Below, piece after piece: positions 59,431 to 64,000 of a stretch of DNA of 64,000 bases. The notes below the pieces were generated by a model. The model was not told where the DNA came from, searched no databases, and was given only the letters and a program-made list of their open reading frames with translations. The stretch is from JAMXLO01 sp963776505. GTDB taxonomy: Bacteria; Pseudomonadota; Alphaproteobacteria; Acetobacterales; Acetobacteraceae. The position numbers and the translations under genes are program-made. Where the stretch lies: assembly GCA_963776505.1 (NCBI GenBank), contig CAVZNH010000081.1:1-64000 (forward strand). Reading direction: 5' to 3'. The first letter of the stretch is position 1. Every line of letters starts with the position of its first letter.

Positions 59431-61269
59431 CTATGGCAACGGTGTCGTGTTCAGCAGCTGGTCGATCGAGTGGCCCAGATCGTCCAGCTTCGGCGAAGTA
59501 TTCGGCGGCCAATCGCGCGTGTTGATGACATAGGCGCAGTCCACCCCGTCGCCGCGCGACCATGCCAGAGTGGACGAACCGGGCGTGCTTCCCGACCGTG
59601 CCGAATTCGGTGCCCGCCCACCATTGCCCCACACCGCATGAAGGTGGATGAACTGCGTCAGGGCCTCGGCTGAAGCCGATGTGCCGGCGCACGCGGCCGC
59701 GACCTCCTTCACCTGCCCGTCGCCGCCGAATATCGCCGGTACCAGCAGCGGCGACAGCGGATCGAGCGCCGAGTTTCCAAGGCCTTCATCCTCGATCATC
59801 GCTTCGTTCTGCGGCTGCTGGTTCGCCGCGGTGGGACGAACCTCCACCTCGGTGATCCCCGCTGGCTCCAGCAATGTGTTCTTCACATATGCGAAGTAGT
59901 CCATGCCGGTGACCTTCTCGACAACGGCGCTTGCGAGCAGATAGCCGAAGTTGGAGTACTGGCTCCGCGCGCCAGGCGTGAAGTCGAGCATCCTCGCATA
60001 CATGTAGCGGCACACGTCGAGCTTGCTCACCTTGTGCCCGAGCACTTCATCCAACGCGATCTTGCGCATCTGGTAGGTGGGATCGAACCCCGAGCCGGTC
60101 GCCGTGTCGTCGTAGCCGCCCATGTGGTCGAGCAGCTGCTGGATGGTGATGTCGTCGCTGCGGGGATCGGCGGGATGCGAAAAGCCGAGCAGCGGATAGA
60201 CCTTGGTGGCTGGCGCCAGCTTGGCTGGCTTCGCGTCATAGAGGGACTGCACCGCCGCCTCGAGGAACATCTTGCTGCAACTCGCCAGCAGGAAGCGGTC
60301 GGACGGTTGCGTGATGCGATAGCCATCCTCGGCCCAGGTGTAACCCCTCGTCAGTTTGGCCGCGCCGTTCTTGGCGATCGCAAGCTGTGCGGCGCGTACG
60401 CCATTGGCCTGCATGAAGCTCTGCATGATGTGGTCGAGACCGGCGAGCTGAGGCACCTCGGTTCCTGTCACGTGCCATTGCCGCGGCAGCGGAATGTCGC
60501 GCTGCGCGAAGATCGCAGCATAACGCGTGCCACTGCCGCTGCCACCGCCCTGCACCGAGATCGGATAGAAGCCGCGTGCATTCTGCTGGTCGAACTCTGT
60601 CTGATAGTCGGCCGACGTCATGCCGTGCCGCGCCACCCATGGTCCGACCATGTCGTCCTTGAACAGCGAGCAGTAGAGCAGGTCGCTGGAGACCGCGACC
60701 TCAGTCGGGCGATAGAACGGATTGGACGTCTCGGCATTGAACACGGTCTGATAGCCCGCGGCGTCATCGGCGTAATGGACATGCCACTTTGTGTAGCCAG
60801 GATTGGCATGCCAGACGCCGATGAAGCGGCGATCGCTCGGCGTGCCGTAGATTGCCATGGAACGCAGGATCATCTTGCCGTCGTGCGCCACCTTGTTCTG
60901 TTGTTGAAAGGTGCCGACATTCGCCTCGGGTCCGGACGTCATGCCGTGACGGGCAAACCATGGACCGGTGATACCCTGCTCGAACACGGCGGCGAACACG
61001 GCGTCGCTAGCGGTACCAGTGGCGGAAACAAGCACGGGCACGTAGCCGTGCGCGGTCTGGTTATTGAAGAAGCTCTGATAGCCGGCTGCATTGACGCCGT
61101 GCACCGCTACCCAGGCCGGACCGCTGCGCTGGACCCAGACCGCGGCATAGCGTGCATCGCCGGGGTCGCCATACACACTGAGGGAGATCATGCGGTAACC
61201 CTCAGCGGACAGGTGATCGAAGTTCGATTGGTGCTGGCCTGCCGTGACGCCATGATAGGCTTGGAACAT
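59431..61269 (-). CDS. tandem-repeat (BTRD1-like) serine hydrolase of the beta-lactamase fold
   Basis: This 612-residue protein begins with five imperfect repeats of about 50 residues. Repeat 1 has YHGVTAGQHQSNFDHLSAEGYRMISLSVYGD, repeat 2 VHGVNAAGYQSFFN, repeat 3 RHGMTSGPEANV, repeat 4 HYADDAAGYQTVFN and repeat 5 RHGMTSADYQTEFDQQNARGF. These resemble the 'bacterial tandem repeat domain 1'. A serine-hydrolase domain (class C beta-lactamase-like) follows with SxxK in LASCSKMFLEA and YxN in SQYSNFGY. The same architecture occurs in secreted fungal polyglycine hydrolases. No signal peptide is seen. GAAGGAAG lies before the ATG at 61269. Confidence 0.82.
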   Translation of the reverse strand: MFQAYHGVTAGQHQSNFDHLSAEGYRMISLSVYGDPGDARYAAVWVQRSGPAWVAVHGVNAAGYQSFFNNQTAHGYVPVLVSATGTASDAVFAAVFEQGITGPWFARHGMTSGPEANVGTFQQQNKVAHDGKMILRSMAIYGTPSDRRFIGVWHANPGYTKWHVHYADDAAGYQTVFNAETSNPFYRPTEVAVSSDLLYCSLFKDDMVGPWVARHGMTSADYQTEFDQQNARGFYPISVQGGGSGSGTRYAAIFAQRDIPLPRQWHVTGTEVPQLAGLDHIMQSFMQANGVRAAQLAIAKNGAAKLTRGYTWAEDGYRITQPSDRFLLASCSKMFLEAAVQSLYDAKPAKLAPATKVYPLLGFSHPADPRSDDITIQQLLDHMGGYDDTATGSGFDPTYQMRKIALDEVLGHKVSKLDVCRYMYARMLDFTPGARSQYSNFGYLLASAVVEKVTGMDYFAYVKNTLLEPAGITEVEVRPTAANQQPQNEAMIEDEGLGNSALDPLSPLLVPAIFGGDGQVKEVAAACAGTSASAEALTQFIHLHAVWGNGGRAPNSARSGSTPGSSTLAWSRGDGVDCAYVINTRDWPPNTSPKLDDLGHSIDQLLNTTPLP

Positions 61270-61394
61270 CCTCGCGCTTCCTTCGGTTTTGGGTGACGCA
61301 GGACGATAAATAATCGCAATGGAACCGCCTGTGACGAAGACTGTACGTTTCGCGTTAATAACAGAAAGCTCACAGAACCGTGAGCGCATCGCCT

Positions 61395-62243
61395 ATGGCT
61401 GAACCGCAACTGCTGATTTTCGGCCTGGGCTACACAGGGAGAGCGGTCATGCGCGCGGCCGTTGGTGCTGGCTTCGCCGCCACAGGAACTGCGCGCGCGG
61501 CTGGCGCGGGAATCCCCTTCGATGAGGCAGCCGCGTCGATAGCGCAGTCGACGCACCTGCTCTCCACAGTACCACCCGACGCGTCAGGCGACCCGGTGCT
61601 GTTGCGCTATGCCGACGCGATCGCTCAGGCACCGCGGCTGCGTTGGATCGGCTACTTGTCCACAACGGGCGTCTATGGTGATCGAAAAGGCGACTGGGTC
61701 GATGAAGGCACCCAGCCCGCGCCAGTGTCAGATCGCAGTCGTTGGCGGCTCGCGGCGGAACAGGCCTGGGGTCGCCTGGCCGATCGGCGCGCGGTCGATG
61801 TGTTCCGGCTTGCAGGCATCTACGGACCGGGGCGCTCAGTGTTCAACGGTCTGCGCGCCGGGACGGCGCGGCGGGTCGGCAAGCCTGGTCATACCTTCGG
61901 GCGCATCCATCGCGACGACATCGTGTCTGCAGGGATCGCGGCGATGCAGCAGACACGCGAGAGCGGCGTTCGCCTGCTGAACCTGGTGGATGACGAACCT
62001 GCGGAAAGCGCGGAGGTGATAGCCGAAGCGGCACGATTGCTCGGTGTTGCTGTGCCCGAAGCCACGCCGTTCGAGTTGGCATGGCCCACGATGAGCCCGA
62101 TGGCGCGCAGCTTCTGGGCAGAGCATCGCAAGGTGTCCGGTCAACGCACACAACAGGGGCTCGGCCTGCGCTGGCGCTATCCGAGCTATCGCGAGGGACT
62201 ACGCGCCATCCTGGCCGAGGAGAGCGGCGAGCGTCTGGCGTAG
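61395..62243 (+). CDS. NAD-dependent epimerase/dehydratase-family protein (atypical SDR)
   Basis: This 282-residue protein has the nucleotide motif LLIFGLGYTGRAVMRAAVGAGF and then STVPPDASGDPVLL, WIGYLSTTGVYGDRKGDWVDEGT, DVFRLAGIYGPGRSV and GRIHRDDIVSAGIAAM. The YGD and lost Tyr-x3-Lys spacing are typical of the YeeZ-like SDR subgroup. The ATG at 61395 is chosen over the GTG at 61380. Its 3' end overlaps the converging hydrolase gene by 45 bp. Function is unknown. Confidence 0.85.
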   Translation: MAEPQLLIFGLGYTGRAVMRAAVGAGFAATGTARAAGAGIPFDEAAASIAQSTHLLSTVPPDASGDPVLLRYADAIAQAPRLRWIGYLSTTGVYGDRKGDWVDEGTQPAPVSDRSRWRLAAEQAWGRLADRRAVDVFRLAGIYGPGRSVFNGLRAGTARRVGKPGHTFGRIHRDDIVSAGIAAMQQTRESGVRLLNLVDDEPAESAEVIAEAARLLGVAVPEATPFELAWPTMSPMARSFWAEHRKVSGQRTQQGLGLRWRYPSYREGLRAILAEESGERLA

Positions 62244-62955
62244 GAGAGAAAGGTCCTGCGGGCGCGAGAGCCGATGATCGCCGTCCTTCACCAGGATCAC
62301 CTGCACATCGTTGCTGCTGACTCGTTCGGCGATCCGCAGCGCCATGTCCCAGGGCACGTCAGGATCGTTCTGCCCGTGCAGCAGGCGCACCGGACAATCG
62401 AGTCTCTATCGGCCCGTTCAGCACCAACCTGTTGCGTCCGTCCTCGATCAGCGCACGGGTGATCGGGGTGGGCTCGCCGTATTGGCTTGGCCTGTGCACG
62501 ACCCCGTCCCGCTCCAGGGTGGCCCGCTGCTCGAGGGTCATCGCCGGCCACATCAGCGCCTCGGTGAAATCGGGCGCGGCGGCGATGCCGATCAGTGCCG
62601 CGACCCGACCGGGGCGGCCAAGAGCCGCGAGCAATGCGATCCAGCCCCCCATCGAGGAACCGACAAGGATCAGCGGACCGTCGGTCCGGCGATCGATCAT
62701 CGCCAGTGCATCGTCGGTCCATCGGCTGAGGGTGCCATCCTCGAACCGGCCGCCGCTTGTCCCGTGCCCCGAATAGTCGAAACGCAGCATGGCCTGACCG
62801 CACTCGGCACAGAACCCGGCAAGCGCCGTCGCCTTCTCGCCGGTCATGTCGCTGCGGAACCCGGGCAGGAACACCACCGTGGGGCTGTTCCCATCCTGCC
62901 ACGCCCAGGCCAGTTCCACGCCGTCGCCGCGATCGAGCCGTCCGGTGGTATGCAT
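62199..62955 (-). pseudogene. alpha/beta hydrolase, frameshifted
   Basis: The frame from the ATG at 62955 has VVFLPGFRSDMTGEKATALAGFC, the nucleophile elbow LVGSSMGGWIALL, and an intact core, and ends prematurely at 62359. The family C-terminus (PVRLLHGQNDPDVPWDMALRI with the catalytic Asp region, and KDGDHRLSRPQDL with the catalytic His) continues in another frame to 62199. Removing one base at about 62404 rejoins them into about 251 residues. It starts 4 bp after the ccdB remnant. It is either a decayed gene or an assembly error. Confidence 0.8.
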
Positions 62956-62959
62956 CGCG

Positions 62960-63277
62960 TCAGATCCCGAAGAACAGCCAGTCCAGTGCGCGCGTGATGT
63001 CATCGCGCCGCGATGCCAAGGAGCCCACGCGATGAGCCCAGCTGGTTTCGCGGCAGCGAATCCGATCAGATGGCAGCGCGACCGCGTAGGGTTTGCCGTT
63101 GTGGTCGATTAGCGGCGAGCGCCCGAACTCAGGCGCCTGCAAATGGCCCTGTGAGAGGCGCCAGCGGGGCGATCAACCGGGTATCCCCATCGGCGATGTC
63201 GGCCTGGAGAACCACGACAAACGGATAAAGGCTCGGCGCGAGCGTGCATTGGGATTGGCGAACAGATCATGCTGCAT
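62960..63277 (-). pseudogene. ccdB: CcdB-like toxin, broken by compensating frameshifts
   Basis: The ATG at 63277 overlaps the ccdA end. The first 17 residues (MQHDLFANPNARSRRAF) are typical of CcdB. The next part (PFVVVLQADIADGDTRLIAPLAPLTGPF) is in another frame from about 63226, and the original frame returns at about 63135 (SPLIDHNGKPYAVALP, closing RRDDITRALDWLFFGI). The full span, 106 codons, matches the family. CcdB poisons DNA gyrase. With the middle out of frame, the toxin as sequenced is inactive. Confidence 0.85.
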
Positions 63278-63548
63278 CGTCGGCATCATCGGCAGGAGTG
63301 CCGTCGTTCGCCCAATCGTCGAATGGCATGCCGTGGATGGCGACATATTCGTCCACCATTCTCATGGCCTCCCGGATTTCTTCGCGTATCCTTGCTTTCT
63401 CCGCCGCCTCGAATGCCTGGACGATCGCAGCTTCTGCGGTGCGTGAGATGTTGATGCCCAGGGCGGATGCCTTCGCCGCCAGGTCGGCGTTGAGCGTGAT
63501 GCTGACGGTCTTGCGGCGCGCGTTCACGTCGTATAGAGGCGTTCGCAT
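63267..63548 (-). CDS. ccdA: CcdA-family antitoxin
   Basis: This 93-residue antitoxin has an N-terminal ribbon-helix-helix-like DNA-binding part (ARRKTVSITLNADLAAKASALGINISRTAEAAI) and a disordered C-terminus that would wrap the toxin (EEIREAMRMVDEYVAIHGMPFDDWAN). The ATG at 63548 is used. Its TGA overlaps the ccdB start, as usual for coupled toxin-antitoxin modules. It probably represses its own promoter. The intact antitoxin beside a broken toxin could still act as an anti-addiction factor. Confidence 0.88.
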   Translation of the reverse strand: MRTPLYDVNARRKTVSITLNADLAAKASALGINISRTAEAAIVQAFEAAEKARIREEIREAMRMVDEYVAIHGMPFDDWANDGTPADDADDAA

Positions 63549-63599
63549 GGGCCAATTTCCACCGGTCTGAAGACCCGTGTAAATGTAGGGGTGGGAGCG

Positions 63600-64000
63600 G
63601 TGGCTGGCAACATTGCGGTGCTTCAGGTGCTGCCGTCGTTGGTGACCGGTGGGGTTGAGCGCGGCACGATCGAGATGACCCAGGCGATTGCCGATGCCGG
63701 GTGGACTGCGCTGGTCGCCAGCGCGGGCGGCCGCCTGGTTCCAGTCGTCGAGCGCGCAGGCGGTCGCCACATCGCTCTGCCGCTGGCCAGCCGGAATCCA
63801 TTTCGGGTCTGGCGGAACGCACAGCTGCTTGCAGGCCTGATCCGCGCCGAGCAAGTGGCAATCGTCCATGCGCGATCACGCGCGCCGGCCTGGTCTGCCA
63901 GCCTGGCCTGCAAGCGCACCGGGGCGCATTTCGTCACCACGTATCATGGTACCTACAACGAGGACCTGCCGTTCAAGCGCCGCTACAACTCGGTCATGGC
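63600..64000 (+). CDS. glycosyltransferase family 4-like, 5' part only
   Basis: An open frame from GTG 63600 (GTG 63591 also in frame, weak site GGGAGCG) runs to the window end. It begins NIAVLQVLPSLVTGGVERGTIEMTQAIADAGW, the donor/acceptor-side start of GT-B enzymes with the VTGGVERG loop, and continues HARSRAPAWSASLACKRTGAHFVTTYHGTYNED. The GxxERG-type loop and SRAPAW block resemble LPS or exopolysaccharide GT4 enzymes. The catalytic C-terminal half lies outside. It is divergent from the ccdAB module. Confidence 0.85.
   Translation, partial: MAGNIAVLQVLPSLVTGGVERGTIEMTQAIADAGWTALVASAGGRLVPVVERAGGRHIALPLASRNPFRVWRNAQLLAGLIRAEQVAIVHARSRAPAWSASLACKRTGAHFVTTYHGTYNEDLPFKRRYNSVM

Overview
The window reads as a GC-rich alphaproteobacterial chromosome segment. 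An Acetobacteraceae-like (Rhodospirillales/Acetobacterales) origin is likely, inferred from the purC-purS-purQ-purL-bolA-grxD cluster, the NDUFA9-like plus FzlA-like pair, the UbiK/YbjN/ProC cluster, many GTG/TTG starts and GC-rich palindromic repeats. About 60 genes are recognisable. I saw no rRNA, tRNA, CRISPR array, transposase or phage genes.

Layout: (1) 1-1136, a broken RsbR-like STAS protein cut by the left edge, then a single-domain response regulator. (2) 1141-7139, a catabolic group: HyuB-type hydantoinase/oxoprolinase, PrpF-family isomerase, M20 peptidase, hotdog thioesterase and Zn alcohol dehydrogenase. (3) 7347-9595, an uncharacterised methyltransferase-like protein translationally coupled to a MetF-like reductase. 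(4) 9692-17562, a membrane-anchored cytochrome c facing two small genes across a perfect FNR/FixK-type box, then a DUF6481 protein, succinate-semialdehyde dehydrogenase, an OmpR-type regulator, a TerC-family protein, purB, an MFS transporter and a lipocalin-like protein. (5) 17714-23133, a TANGO2-like gene and the purine/BolA/Grx cluster. (6) 23189-29538, a glycosyltransferase and, on the minus strand, a complete branched-chain-amino-acid-type ABC operon interrupted by two small envelope-protein genes. (7) 29809-31153, a frameshifted orphan sugar-type binding protein. (8) 31513-42886, a very large poly-HAMP hybrid histidine kinase (eleven ~92-residue repeats, frameshifted before the kinase core), a REC-HK-REC kinase, and a second Liv-type transporter lacking its own binding protein. 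(9) 42892-53674, phosphatase, GST, flavin monooxygenase, amidase, prs, lipoprotein, pgeF, a MidA-type methyltransferase, lgt, hldD, ubiK, a YbjN protein and proC. (10) 53726-62243, class III cyclase, ThuA protein, acyl-CoA-dehydrogenase-like protein, TetR/COQ9-like protein, NDUFA9-like protein, FzlA-like GST, a repeat-domain serine hydrolase and an epimerase. (11) 62199-64000, a frameshifted hydrolase, a ccdAB module with intact antitoxin and broken toxin, and the 5' part of a glycosyltransferase.

Functionally, housekeeping genes (purine synthesis, PRPP, lipoprotein and LPS-heptose assembly, proline, Fe-S/redox partners) alternate with signalling and transport loci. Two themes cross the window. 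First, a GC-rich palindrome with the core CCCCCTCCC-N5-GGGAGGGGG occurs five times, three of them read in frame inside genes. Second, single- or double-base frameshifts break five otherwise well-conserved genes. These may be real decay or assembly errors, and the raw reads would decide.
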